From contig BBXU01001786.1 in the NCBI GenBank assembly GCA_001598975.1, forward strand, positions 1 through 46,195: a stretch of DNA of 46,195 bases, given 5' to 3'. This DNA is from Parachlorella kessleri (Eukaryota > Chlorophyta > Trebouxiophyceae > Chlorellales > Chlorellaceae). Both the position numbers and the translations under genes were made by a program. The notes under the pieces are model-generated. The model had not been told where the DNA came from, made no database searches, and was given only the letters and a program-made list of their open reading frames with translations. Below, piece by piece: positions 23,669 through 35,414 of the stretch. Position 1 is the first letter of the stretch. Each line of letters starts with the position of its first letter.

Positions 23669-23712
23669 CCAGCTCTACTCCCTGTTCGCACTACCTGCCA
23701 CCCATGCTAACA
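23669..23712 (+). repeat. Dispersed repeat, partial copy
   Basis: Contains CCCAGCTCTACTCCCTGTTC followed by GCACTACCTGCCACCCATGC, the 3' half of the repeat at 3513-3606. It is not seen at the matching place in duplicated unit 2. Confidence 0.7.
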
Positions 23713-23829
23713 ACTGAGTGCTGGCAGCCCATGGGGCAGTGACATGCAGGGAATTCTGCCACACCATGCCCTCAGCACAAGGAACCCACTGCTGCTACTG
23801 CTAGCCTACAAAGTAGGTGCCATACCATA

Positions 23830-24453
23830 GTTCGCAACTCCCAGCCCTTCAACCGCACAACCTTGCCCTCAACAACAAACCGGCTGCTGCCCTGCACCCT
23901 GCACCTCCAAGCGCAACTCCTCCTTGCCGACCGCTGATGGCACTGCTCCTTCCAGCTTCTCCAGCACCGCCGCGGCCACCTATTTCTGCAGCTCTTTCAG
24001 TTTCAGGGTGCCGCCAGGCGCGGCTTGCAGCGCTTTGATGATGAGCTTACGCCACTTATCCCAGACTGTCACTCAGTGGCTCCATTGCCAACAGCCGCCG
24101 TCGCTGCTGCTGCTGTTGAGGTGGCCCCAAGTCCGCTGGGCTGCTCCTCCCCACCTTGCCCTTGTTCCGGCCTCCCATGTGCGCCTGCTGCCATGCCAGG
24201 GGCTAATGGCGCCACCTCTGCCGCTGCAAGCGCGTCCAAGTGTGTGCTGCTGCCGACTGCCACCAGCTCCGGGCAGCGCTTCCTGTCCTCGCGGCCTCTG
24301 CCCTCGCTGTCGTTGTTCTCGTCGTCCTGGAAGGTGACCTTGCTGCCAGCCCAATTAACGCCGCCCATCTTGCCCACCGCCTGGCTCTGGCCCAGCCCCT
24401 TCTTAGTGCCCTTGGCAACCCTTGCCGGCGTGGGCTGCCATGTAGACGCGCTC
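23830..24453 (-). pseudogene. 3' remnant of the G-patch protein gene (pseudogene)
   Basis: This matches the last exon of the intact G-patch gene (29237-28644) and begins after an equivalent acceptor (CTGCAG then GAGCGCGTCTACATGGCAGC). It is broken at least three ways. An extra C near 24420 shifts the frame just after AAHAGK. The Gln codon after KLKELQK has become TAG (23980-23982 on the plus strand reads CTA). About five bases are missing near 23900. The exons coding the G-patch itself are absent, and the region matching the penultimate exon of the intact copy is deleted or replaced near 24600-24730. The remaining similarity shows that it was copied with the hemerythrin gene. Translation of the whole as a functional protein is not expected. 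Confidence 0.82.
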
Positions 24454-24790
24454 CTGCAGTAGTGGCGCGGTGGTGTATGGACAGGGTAAGCATAAAGGAA
24501 GCATAGGCCATAGCCAATGAGGGCCATCCAGACTGCACAGCTGCCATGGACTGATGCATGCACAGCATGAGGGCTGTGTGCTGGAAAGCAGCAAGGAGGC
24601 CGTGTAACACCTGACCCACACCAAAATGCAGCGAGAGAGGAACCCCCTCTACGCCGACTACACCTGCGGTCCACACCAAGGAGCCAGCCAGCTGCAAAGC
24701 ACACCCAGGAAAGGGCAACAACTTCTTGCAGGTGAAGGCAGCAGGTAAGGCAGGGCCTGGTACGCGGGTGGCTACGCTTCGGCTCACGCC

Positions 24791-25919
24791 TACCTTCCTT
24801 TGCCGCACCACCCATGCTGCTCAGTTGATAGCCCAGCGCCCTGGCAGCCGCGGTCGGCAGCACTCGAGTGTACCCAGCCGGAGCGCTCACAACAAACCAC
24901 CAAGCCCTCAGCACCCAGAGCGCTATCAACATGCCACCATGCCCTCAGCAAAGTGGCTGTATCCAGGCACCCTAGCGGCTGCCAAGCACTGCCAGCATCA
25001 CTGCCTCCACCGGTCCTTGCTTCCTGCTACATCAAACTGCCCGTCCCTCGCTCCACCTCTGGCCTGAAGGGTGGCCATGCTGCTTTGAAGGTGGAGTGCA
25101 CGTGACAGAAAGGGGTCAGACAGCAGCATGCCGTGTGCCAGCTGCGTCATTTAACAGAGCACAGGGTAGGGAAGGAAACGGGATACTGCTTTTGCGGACC
25201 TCCCAAAAATGACCCAGCTGTTCCACCGCCTGGAACTCAGGCCCCAGCTGTGACCCTCTGCTTCAGTTGCCGCGCCTACTGGCCGTAGCTGAGGCGCAGG
25301 GGAAACTGGGGGCGCTGACGAGCTTGGGCCACCAACCGAGCAACGAGGAGGCTACCGCACTCTCAGGCCAGGTTTATGAGCACGTCTTAGGCTTAGCGCT
25401 CTGAGGGCTCCACCTGACGAAGACCAACTGTGCCAAATGTGCAAGCAAGTGCCACGGCTGTGGGTTGCGGCCAGCTGAATAGCCCGGCTGTGCGTGCACC
25501 AACCTTGGTTTAGGCTGGTACGTGCGTGTATGCTGGCCAGTCTTGGGTTACGCATAAGACATAGGTGTCTGAGAGTGGTTCATCCCAACTTCAAGCACCT
25601 GCGTGCACTGCCTGGTAAGTAGATTGGACCAACCCCCTGCTGCTCATACCTCTGATCCACCATGCTCTGGATAGGTACCTGCTCAGACCCTGTAGAACGC
25701 CTGCTGAGGCAGTCTGCAGTTTGCATTGGCCGCGGTAAGGTATCTTTCCCGCTGGTGATAAGGACACCGCGTCATCGTGGCAGTACCCAGGATCCACGCG
25801 TAGCCGCCCAGACTTCATAACGCTGTGTTCTGTCGATCTCGGCAACATTGCTAGCTTTGTTGGCAACAAATTCACCCAAGGCCACCTAGAAAGCAAGCTC
25901 AACGGCCCAGTCACTCACC
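24791..25919. other. Intergenic region at the duplication junction
   Basis: No supported gene. Contains the start of unit 2, including a block at about 25745-25815 shared with about 20940-21015. Confidence 0.6.
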
Positions 25920-27958
25920 ATGGTTGGCAAGGTGTCCGCTATTGACTACGAGGCAACCTGGTATTACCCCAAGGAGCAGGATGGTGAGGGCAGAGGGCTG
26001 CTTCGCGTCGGTGTGCGCTTGCAGTGTTTGGTAACAACCGGGGGCAGTACCACTCTGTAAGGGCATGCATAAGCCGACCTTTGTCTGCACTAGTACCGGG
26101 GCAGCTGTTCAAGCCGGAGGCTGCAGATCCAGGCTACTTTGGCACCGTACACAACCTGACTGGCGGCCTCTGCTCGGCGCAGGCTGGTTCCATGCTCACA
26201 ACGCTCTGCGGGCCGATCTGACGGCGCTGCAAAGCATGCTGGACTTATTCGAGGCCCAACTGAAAGGTGGCATCGAGCTTAGCCCTGTCCAGCGGAAGAC
26301 AGCCACGCGCTTCCTGGACTGCTTCCTCAAGTTCCTGCACCACCACCACCACAATGGTGAGCTTGCCGTGGGTGCTGAGACTACTGCTGCTGTTGTACAA
26401 CAAATCTCTCTAAGACCGCTGCTCCTTTTTGTACTGGTCTAGCGACGCCCGGCAGGGTGGTCTGGCGGAGTCAAACTGAGTCCTTGCCCCTGCTTGCCGG
26501 CTGCAGTCTGCCAAGGCAGTTGCTTAGCTGCACAGCTTGTCAACTCTGCCCTGCTGCCGTACGCTTGCAGAGGACGATATCGCCACCCCATACCTGGCCA
26601 CCCGCTTCCAAGTGCCAGAGAAGATTGGCGCCGACCACAAGGAGATGGAGGTGCGCGACGAGTGCCTGGCTTGGTGTCCGCGTCGCTCTCCTCGTTTCTT
26701 CTGGGCAAGCCAAGGGCAGGCCGCACAATACTCTGGCACTGTGGCTGCTCCCGCTGCTGCATTGCTCTGTAGAACCAGGCTGGACCAGAATGAACCTCAA
26801 CCTCCAGTGTCGTCCGGCGCCCGCCCCTAGCGCCCTGGTTACTGACTACCTTGTCGTCCCTGCAGGCACTGCTGGAGAAGTTTGAGGGCGAGACCCGCAA
26901 GCTGCTGGCTGCCACAAACATGGAGGAGCAGATGCGGGTGCTGCCAGGAGCCAAGGTGAGCCCTCCTGCCAGCGCATGCTTGTTCGGCGGCCGCGGTGGC
27001 TGCCTTTCCACTGACAGGGCAAAGGGTGCTGTCCACCTGCAGTGTAGCTGTGAGCCATCTGGTGCGCTGCGACTGCTGACTGAACCTGTGGCCCTATTCT
27101 CTTCCGAACCCCAATTGTAGGTCACTGAGCCACTATTAAGGCATGCTCAAGCCCTTCGCTGTCCTGGATAGCCTTTGCCCGGAACAAATCTCACTACGTC
27201 AGGCATGTCTCACTTGCACCTATATCACGCCCCCCCTTGTGCAGGAGGCCTTTGCCGGCTTTAACCGCCTGTGCCAGGAGCACTTGAAGGAGGAGGAGGA
27301 CACTGCCCTGCCCCTCATGCGCAAGCACTTCTCCCACAGCGAGATCAAGAAGCACGTGGTGGCCAAGATCACGCGCAGCATGGACGGCGAGAGTGTGGGC
27401 GTGTTCCTGCGGCCCATGACCAAGGAGCAGCGGCGGGCGTTTGCCAAGCAGGAGGGGATCCCCTTCTTCATCCGCTGGATCCTGTTCCGCCAGGCGGCCA
27501 AGTATCAGAGGTGGGCGGCCCCGCTACGGGTGATGTGCATGGGATGCCCTGGTGTTGTGGGAGGGCCACCAGCCAGCGTAACCCCTAAGTGAAAACCATT
27601 GCAGGCACGGGGGTCATGTGCAGCAACCAATGGTCTGCTCGCACCTTGTGTCTGCTGTCCATCATGCTCAATGATTATCAAGGGTGGCAGTAATGCGATC
27701 AGAGAGGAGGTACGGGTATACTGGGCTGACAGGGGTCTATGCAGTTATGCTCTGTGTCTTGCCTGAGATCTGAGCCAGTAGGTCTCTCCCCGGAACATGC
27801 TAAGGCCACTGGAAAAGCAGGTGAAGCTGAAACAGAAGTTTGCTTGGGCCCCTGCAGCAAGTGCTTAATATGTGCCTCGGCCCCTCCCCTGCTGCAGGAA
27901 TGTCTGGCAGCCCTTCCAGCGGGCATGCCTGCCCTCTGGCGCGGCAGTTTCAGCCTAG
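25920..27958 (+). CDS. Hemerythrin-like (HHE cation-binding) protein, copy 2
   Basis: Six exons with lengths identical to copy 1: 25920-25983, 26183-26356, 26571-26650, 26866-26955, 27245-27510 and 27898-27958 (TAG), giving 244 residues. Retains FLKFLHHHHHNEDDIATPYL, DHKEME, EHLKEEEDTALPL and MRKHFSHSEIKK, so metal binding is expected. Against copy 1 the first helix reads GWFHAHNAL (an extra His), while AFHQL has become GFNRL (a His lost). In exon 5, 71 of 89 residues are identical; in exon 1, 20 of 22. Introns and flanks have diverged much more, so both copies seem to be under selection as proteins. No targeting signal is evident. Oxygen, nitric oxide or iron handling is a family-level inference only. 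Confidence 0.87.
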
Positions 27959-28643
27959 GGAACTGGCGCTTCTGGCAGGCTCTCAACCTGTCCTTCTTAA
28001 GTGGGCAAGGGGTTGTTCAGGAGAGGCAAGGTGACAAGTAAACCACTAGGTTTGTGATTCAACAGTCGGTGAAATTATTGGGGTGATGGATGCGTGACCT
28101 TGGATAATCGGATTGACCATGGCGGCACTGACAAACACGTGGCAGCATTTTTTGTACTGGAACTCCTGACGCTGTATGGTATTTGCATCTGTTACTTTCC
28201 ACCTCCATACATATATGCATTGTTGGCATAGCCCGAGGCTCTGCGGTTGACATTATGTTCAGTATTGCTGCAAGGCTATTATTAGCCACGCCCTCGGCTC
28301 CGTAAAGGGAACCCCTTTCCGGCCTTTGCCCTATCAAAGGTCTCACTGTGAGCCTCTAGTGAGCCGTCTCCCATACACACTTTCTGGCATCTGCACAAGA
28401 TTGAGCGGTAACCTCTCTAACACAACAGGGTACTTTCAGCAGCTTCCATCAAGTGTTGAAAGGAGTTTTGGTACTTCTGCATTTGCAGTAGCGACAACTT
28501 GTAAGAGAGTCATGTGATGAAAGGCTAGAAAAGGACAGCCCATGCTGCGGCGGCATGCTGCCTCCCTGTCCCACCATCATTAAACCACTACAAATGCCCT
28601 CAGCACAAGGAACCCGCTGCTGCTGCTCCTGCTGGCCTACACC
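27959..28643. other. Convergent 3' regions of hemerythrin copy 2 and the G-patch gene
   Basis: No additional gene. Diverged noncoding similarity to about 23018-23820 continues through this stretch (for example TTGTTGGCA-AGCCC near 23262 and 28221). Confidence 0.6.
28500..28504 (+). terminator. TGTAA polyadenylation signal, hemerythrin copy 2
   Basis: TGTAA in the position equivalent to 23550-23554 of unit 1. Confidence 0.5.
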
Positions 28644-31475
28644 TCAGCCGCCATAGCTCTTCAGCCGCACAACCTTGCCCTCAACAACAAACCGGCTGCT
28701 GCCCTGCACCCTAGCGGCCACCTCCGCGCGCAACTCCTTCTTGCCACCCCCTGACGGCGCTGCTGCTCCCAGCTTCTCCAGGGCTGCTGCTGCCACCTGT
28801 TTCTGCAGGTCTTTCAGTTTCAGGGCGCCGCCAGGTGCGGCTTGCAGCGCCTGGGTGATGAGCTTGCGCCACTTGACTCCGGCCTGCCACACGGGGGCTC
28901 TACCAGCAACCTCTGCTGCTGCTGAGGTGGCTGCAGGTCCATTAGGCTGCTCCTCACCACCTTGCCCTTCGTCGCGGCCGCCACTGGCCCCTGGTGCCGC
29001 CACCTCTGCCCCTGCCAGCGCATCCAAGTGAGTGCTGCTGCCAACAGCTGCCAACTTTGGGCAGCGCTGTCTATCGTCGCTGCCATCCCCTGCGCTGGCA
29101 TTGTCATCGTCCTGGAAGGTGACCTTGCTGCCTGCCCACTTGACGCCGCCCACCTTGCCCACGGCCTGGCTCTGGCCCAGGCCCTTCTTGGTGCCCTTGG
29201 CAACCTTGCCGGCATGGGCTGCCATGTAGACACGCTCCTGCAGCAGTGCCGCGGTGGAGTGGTGCCCAGGTTGGCAAGTGGGAGCCAAAGGCAATGCCCA
29301 TGGGAGCCACAGGATACCAGCAAGCCAGTGATGAGCTGCGCATGAGCCAAGGCATCGTGCATGCACAGCATAGGGTTGCACAGCACGCCAACGCCAGGAG
29401 TGCATTGAGTATCGCAGCATCATACCTAGCAAGCATCATACTGAAGCTTGTGTCGCGTTCTACACGGTACGGCACCTCCAGCACTGCAAGCCAACAGGCC
29501 AACCTATCCGCAAAACCAACCTGGTCTCCTTCCGTGAAGACCATGCGCTCCTTGGGCCCCTGCACGTCCTTCTTGGCGCCCTCCAGGCACCCCGCCGACA
29601 CAAAGCGCTTGGCACCCCACCAGCCTGCAGCACCTCAATGAGGTCATGTGGTGAGGCGGGCAAGGGGGAGAGAATGCCTTAAACTCTAATACCATGAGAC
29701 AGAGGACGCCCTTCACGCTGGGGTGCACCTGCCTGTGTTGCATAGACAGGAGCCACGCTGCTGCTACGCAGGACTGGGTAACACCTGACTATTTGCAGGT
29801 GGAGGCAGCAGGAAAGGCACGGTATTGCAGAGAGGGTAGACTGAAGGCCAAGCAGCACCCCCAGGCGAACCGTGGCTCCCGCAATCAGAAACCCATCATG
29901 ACAGACTTCCAAGCTTGCCTTCTCTGGGGGTTGGCTTGAATTCCGCCATGGGGGCCGAGCTCTCAATGGCAGGCTCAATGACAACCCGCTGCTGGGGCAT
30001 CTGCCGCTGCTGTGCCTGCTGCTGCACCTGCTGCTGCTCCCCGCTGCCCTGGGACGCAGCAGCATCCTCTGCTGCCGTAGTACTGTCTTTCTGGTCTCCT
30101 TTCCGCTGCTTTTTCCTGCTGCTGCCACTGTCTGCCCCCGCCTCCCCCGCTGCAGCTTCAGCCTCCTTCACCTTCTTTTTTCCCACTTTCTTCACCTTCT
30201 TGCCATTGCTCTCCGAAGGCGCTCCCGCTTCTGCACCAGCAGCAGCAGCTGTGCTGCCGCTAGGTAGCCGAATCTCACTGGTAGTCTCTGAGCGATCACT
30301 CGCCCCAGCTGCTGCAGCTGCTGTTGTGGTAACCGTGGTGGCTGTGGCAGTGGCCGCGCTGACCCCTAGCCGCGCTGCATACTCCGCGGCAAGCTTGGCT
30401 TCCTGCGCAGCACAGCATGATCCATGAAAACCATTCACCACCAGAGCACACCAGAGCAGCAGTCGGTGACAAATGGCCCCAAGGGTCTCCAGCAGCAGTG
30501 CTCCCTCCTCTCAAGCACCAACAGAGCTACGCCTTACGCAACTTGGTTCAAATCCGCCGCTTTGATTTTGCCCACAAACAAGCAGGCTGCGATCCTTATG
30601 TCCATCAGACTCCCAGCTGTTTCTCACCTGCTCTCGAATGCGGGCCATCTTGGCCTCCCTGCCCCCAAATCGCCCAGTGGAGGGCCCCTTGGACAGAGCC
30701 TTAAGCAGCCGCAGCTCATGCGCTGACGCACTGCTGAGCGTGCCGTCGCGGTTGATGGTGCCCCCAAAACCAGCCTCGCTGTCGTCATCGGATGAGTCGT
30801 CGTCAGAGCTGTCAGAGCCCTGCAGGACACAGAGGCGGCATGAGCGGAAATTCTCACCAGCCTTTCCACTAAAGAAACAGCCAAAGCTGGGCGCTAGTGC
30901 CGAGCAGTATAGCGACAGCGTGCAACACCTACCTTAAAACATCCATGACCCAGGCCAGGCAGCATACAGACCATGATACAGCAACCAGCCAACTCGCCTT
31001 GTTGGTGAGCTGAACCGACTCATAGGCTGTCTCCCAGTACTTCTCCTCCCACTTCCAGCTGCCGTTGCCGCCAACCTGCGGACATACACAGCCAGATATC
31101 ACCCTTGGCAGACTGCCCGGCCTATCTTGGCTGGCTCCACAGACTCTATCCGTGCGTACAAGACTGCTGGCCAGGCTGGAGCGATATAACAAACACGTCG
31201 AGCTTCACAGGCGAAATAGTACCACATCCCTGAACTCAGGGGAAGTATCACTAGCTATGGATGCCGCAACTCCACTTCACGGAGGGCCGCTCACGCACCC
31301 CCACAGTGTCCTCCTTCTTCTTCACTTGAATTGCCTCCTTGATGCCATTAGCGTTAAGCCCTAAGCCTTGACCTTTCTCCCAGCCCATGGTCTTGAGCAT
31401 GCGCTCGCCAAAGCCCCCATACCCGGACGGCTTCAGCACGCCCTGCCCCGCCACATGGCCCGGCGGCAGTCTCAT
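28644..31475 (-). CDS. G-patch domain protein, GPATCH4/PINX1-like nucleolar type
   Basis: Six minus-strand exons join in phase: 31475-31299, 31075-30998, 30819-30628, 30402-29919, 29624-29521 and 29237-28644 (stop), giving 542 residues. The N-terminus carries a G-patch: GFGERMLKTMGWEKGQGLGL then NGIKEAIQVKKKEDTVGVGG, with the spaced glycines expected. An acidic Ser/Asp run and a Lys-rich nuclear-type region (KKVKKVGKKKVK) follow. The second half has WWGAKRFVSAGCL, the YMAAHAGKVAKGTKKGLGQ segment and a C-terminal VKWRKLITQALQ...SSRFVVEGKVVRLKSYGG winged-helix-like module, an arrangement I recall from plant G-patch proteins. G-patch proteins activate DEAH helicases in rRNA or mRNA processing; nucleolar location is inferred. 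Introns 2 and 4 seem to start with GC (AAG|GCGAGT and AAG|GCAAGC). Its last exon is duplicated as a pseudogene at 24453-23830. Confidence 0.85.
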
Positions 31476-32102
31476 GCTATTGCGTCAGTGACTTTGAGGC
31501 CCTGACCAAAACTAACGAGATCACAGCTGACAGCTAACGCTGACAGGTCCGCATGCAACGGGCCTGTGTTCACTGCGTGTGTCAACGCAGACAAAGACTG
31601 CAGCAGCAGTGCCTACCGAAAGTTTTGGGCGGGGCAGATGACGCAGCACCGTGGGGGAAGGCAGGCGTCTTACACCTCTGGTATCTAATGATCCACGGAT
31701 TCTGCGCCTTGGCTCTATGTGGCAGCCTTTGGCTGGGGCTGAAGTAACAGCAATCCAACGTAACACGCCACGAGAGTAGTGGAGAGTCTGAAGACGTTGT
31801 CCTTACTGTGGACTTTCAAAGAGAGGGGAAGGCGCTGCGGTCACAAAGGTGGCAAGTAGTTGATGTGGCGTGCAGTCTAAAGCCTCCAGCTTTGTGGTCT
31901 ACTGCCTCCAGCTTTTATCTGGTGCAGCTTCACTAGTGGATCCAGCAAGAACCACTTCACAACAATGTTCGCCCAGGCAGGGCTCCTTAACAATAGCCTC
32001 AACCAGCGACTGAACGTCGCCTTAACTGACAGGGGAGCCAGCAACCTCGTGTCCTAAGTATGCGAGTGACCAACGACAGCACTACAGGCTCGCAACAGTC
32101 CG
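31476..32102. other. Intergenic: G-patch gene upstream region and 3' flank of the 654-aa gene
   Basis: No gene is supported. A minus-strand TGTAA (TTACA at about 31670-31674) lies about 430 bases after the stop of the 654-aa gene and may be its poly(A) signal. Confidence 0.5.
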
Positions 32103-35100
32103 TCAGTCACTGTCCATGTCAGCCCCGCCACCGTTCACTCGCTCGGTGTCACTGCCAGATGCCCTGGCTGCCTGCTCATCGTCGTCTGACAGCTCACCAA
32201 GCCGCACCCCAGGGCCCTGGGTGCCCTGTTCCTCTGCTTCACCATCATCCTCTTCGCTGCTACTGTCCTCGTCCGCAGCCCAGTCCCTGCACAAGGCACA
32301 CGTGGGCACCAGTGTGGGTTCTGACACCAGGGTGACTGTCAATAGCCAGCACCTAGGGCTGGCCCCAGGTGTGACAGCAGCCAGGGCAAGGCTGTGCTCA
32401 ACAACAAACTCAACTGCAGAGCAGCGAGTGTACTACAGCCAGTTTTACCGCAAGTCCCCAGGCAGCCGGGATGCTCGGCAGCCAGTTGCCTGTCAAGCAT
32501 GCAGCGCGCAAGACACGGCTGCATGCCACCAATCTAGGGAGTGTACGGCAGGCCTGAACCAAGGAGGCATGGGCACATGCTTGCCATTTGTTGGCTCCAT
32601 ATCCAGGAGACTCGCGGCCGCAGGCCAGGAGGGGGGTAGGCTGTCAGGCTAGACAAGCAGCGCCCACCTGCCAAACATGGTGGCATCTGCGTCGGTGCTG
32701 ACAAAGAAGAGCAGCTCGTCAGCACCGTCACCACCTGCGGCCTCGGCAGGGCCAGCCGCAGCCGCAGCTGGCTCAGCTGACATGCCCTGCTGCGAGTGCT
32801 GCAGAACGCCGTCCTCGGTCTCGGCAACCTTTCGCGCCAGCGCCAGCAGCACCTGGGGGCAGGGCATTGCCACAACCAGGCAAGGGTCACCAGCAGCTCG
32901 GGTGCCCAAGCGAGCAGGAGGTACCACCAGGCCCAGCATTCAGCATCAAGAAGACCGGCCCATGCGCATTCCGGGATATTTACAGCAAAACAGAGCAGCA
33001 CTTCTGTGCACGATGCACCGTTCGCCCGATGACTGACCAAGCAAGCTGCGATACCAGGCTAGGGCCCCTGAAACAAGCAGGCAAGGAGCAGCCTCACCTG
33101 CACTGAAGGCCCCTTCACCAGGTAAGCGCTCAGCCCCCGCGGCCCGCCTTCCCTCGCAGCTGCCAGTGCCGCCGCAACCACCGCGCTGGGCGGCTGCCTC
33201 CTCAGCGCTGACTCCAGGCCAGCAGGTGCTGGCGCCTGCGCAAGCCTTCCCAGCAGAGCGTCTGCTTCCCTCGCCAGGGCACCAGCGCTTGCCAGGGCGT
33301 CGGCAGTGGCGTTTTTGGTGGTGGCGGCTGTCTGCACAGTGTGGCAGGCTGATGCGGCACGGCGGGCGACGGCGAGGCGCAGCAGGAAGTCTGCGGGAGA
33401 CGCAGCTGCAAATGCACACAGGCAAAAGGGCAGCCATTTAGCATGGTGATTGATATTTCCATAGCAGGCGATGAAGCAGCTCGCCAAGACGACCCTGCCA
33501 CATGCAGGAAGGAAGCAGGCAGACCGCCAAGGGCTCTCTGCTACAGGTCAGCTTGTATGACGTGTCGCTTCTTGATATCCACGGGTTCGCTTTTTTGACT
33601 ATATACACTAGCTGGTTGGAATATATAAGCCAGGTCGGAACTCATGAATGAGACAGCCGGCACCATGTCACCATGTTGCTGTGCAAGGGCCTGGCAAACC
33701 CTAACGAAGCTCAGCAACCTCAAAGCTAGCCTCCTCAGTTACAGCAGCCACCCACTGCCAAGGCTATTCACCGCGGCCCCTACAAACTCACCCTGCTGCT
33801 GGACAAGGGCCCGGCAGAGCCGGAGGTTAAGCCCAGCAGCCTCAGCGCTGGCCTCCTCGGTCCCGGCAGCAACCCCAGCCAGCAGCTCCGCCAGACCGGG
33901 GGGGCCAAAGGGAGCCAGCTGGGCCAAGTCGTGCGCAGCAGCGGCCACTGCAGAGCTTGCCCTGTCGGCTGCCACGCTGGCGCTGCGGCAGGCTGCCCGG
34001 AGCGTGACCGCTTGGGCGCAAGTGCGCCTCGCCAGCGGGAGCACTGCCTCGCCAGCAGGCGTGCCAGTATCGCCCTCGGCCTGCCCTTGTTGCTGATGCT
34101 GATGAAGCCGCGCCAGGCACCAGGCCCCTCCTTGCTGTGCTGCCATGCTGTCACTGCTCTCCAGCGTGCCCTGCTGCCGATGCCGCCTCAACAAAATCTC
34201 CAAGCTGGCCATTAGCCGGTTGACTACTAACCCCAGCTGCACCCACAGCTGCTGCTGCCGCTGCGCCTGCTGTGGCGCTGCGCTCCCGCGGCTGCCACCG
34301 CCGTCAACGCCCCCTGCAGCAGAAGTCTCCTGCAGGGCTGCCGCCGCCTCTGATAGCCACACTGTCAGCTCTGCAAAGCAGGCAGCACCCTCGGCAGCCG
34401 AGGGCGCCAAGGCTGCCAGGGACGCACAGACGCCCAGCGCACGCTCTGCAACTGCTAGCCCCTCTGCAGAGAGACCCTCAGCAGCGGCAGGGCTTGACAC
34501 CAAGCCTAGGGAGTGAGCCAGCAGGGGGGCGGGGGGTGGGCAGCGGGCAAAGGCCAGCGCCAGGGGGCTGGTGAGCTGTGGATCTGGCTGGCATTGGGAG
34601 CACTGGGCTGCCACTGCTGCATCGTACGCGCTGTCAAAAACAAGGGCGAGGGGATCACCTGCATGCCACACCAATGAGAGCAGTAAGGGCAACAGTGCAA
34701 AGCAGTGCACTGGTTCAGGCGAACCCCACGCTTGCGACACATCAAGCTTTTGGTGCAACCATAAAAACAGGCCTTGCACAGAACCACATTTCTTGCAAAA
34801 TCACCTACTTGCAGGATCTGCAGCAGCTGTTGTGGCTTTCTTGGCACGCTTGCGACCTCCTGCTGCCTTTTCCTTGCTGCCCTCTTCATCAGCGGCAGCA
34901 TCTGCCCGAGGCACCAGCAGGGACAGGAGCTCAGCTGCGCACTGGCTGAGGTTACTCTGAAGTAGCTCCTTAGCAGGCCCCTCCGGCACAACTGCCACGG
35001 CCTTCTCCAAGGCGCCAGTGACTGCATCGAGCTGCACAGGGCACAAGGCAGCTGAGGTAACGTTGTGGGTGTCCTTGGGCGAGGCCAGCAACCCAGACTG

Positions 35101-35414
35101 TCTTGCTGCCGGTAGTAAAGGTGCCTAGGTGCATGGCCACCGGTGCTGTGGGTCACATGCGTTGGGGCATGTCAGTGCATGCGGCAACACAAGCCTACTG
35201 CAGGGTGTTATCTCACCTTCCATTTCTTTGTCGACGTGCTGCGGGCCTTGAGTACCGCTGCGAGGTTGGCTATAAAAGCCGACATGTCCTGTTGGCTATC
35301 ATCAGCTGCACCCTCGTGAGAATCATGCTTCCTCTGCCGCTTGCCTTTCACAACAAGAGCTTGCTCCTGCTCTGCCGTCTGTTGTCCACTGGAGCGACCC
35401 CTAGTGCGTGCCAT
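32103..35414 (-). CDS. Unrecognised 654-aa protein, probably nuclear
   Basis: Six minus-strand exons join in phase: 35414-35217, 35031-34809, 34658-33792, 33405-33098, 32852-32668 and 32286-32103 (TGA). The protein begins MARTRGRSSGQQ and has an early basic patch (KGKRQRKH) and a second one (GGRKRAKKATT), both candidate nuclear localisation signals. The middle is Ala/Leu-rich and predicted to be helical, with many short heptad-like stretches. The C-terminus is strongly acidic (DEDSSSEEDDGEAEE, ending near GADMDSD), typical of chromatin or nucleolar proteins. I see no catalytic motif and cannot name a family. Its start codon is 181 bases from that of the mTERF-like gene on the other strand. 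All exon joins keep phase, so the model is good even though the function is unknown. Confidence 0.75.

Larger units (their letters stand above)
20050..24790. repeat. Direct duplication, unit 1 (hemerythrin gene plus G-patch gene remnant)
   Basis: Unit 1 matches unit 2 in the same order: upstream noncoding block, six-exon hemerythrin-like gene, TGTAA at about 23550, then minus-strand G-patch gene 3' sequence. Exon lengths of the two hemerythrin genes are identical (64, 174, 80, 90, 266 and 61 bases), while introns and spacers have diverged. Boundaries are approximate: the 24731 region still resembles unit 2 at about 29800, and from about 24800 the sequence instead resembles about 20070. Confidence 0.8.
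24790..29870. repeat. Direct duplication, unit 2 (hemerythrin gene plus 3' part of intact G-patch gene)
   Basis: Corresponds to unit 1 at an offset of about 4.8-5.1 kb. It includes noncoding blocks before and after the genes, for example CCCTCAGCACAAGGAACCC near 23770 and 28593. Right boundary is near 29,870, within intron 4 of the G-patch gene, which explains why unit 1 has only the gene's 3' end. Boundaries are estimates by eye. Confidence 0.78.

Noticed and set aside
28644..29237. An LYAR-type nucleolar protein as a separate gene
   Set aside because: The C-terminal module looked LYAR-like at first, but phase-consistent exons connect it to an N-terminal G-patch, and no LYAR zinc finger is present.
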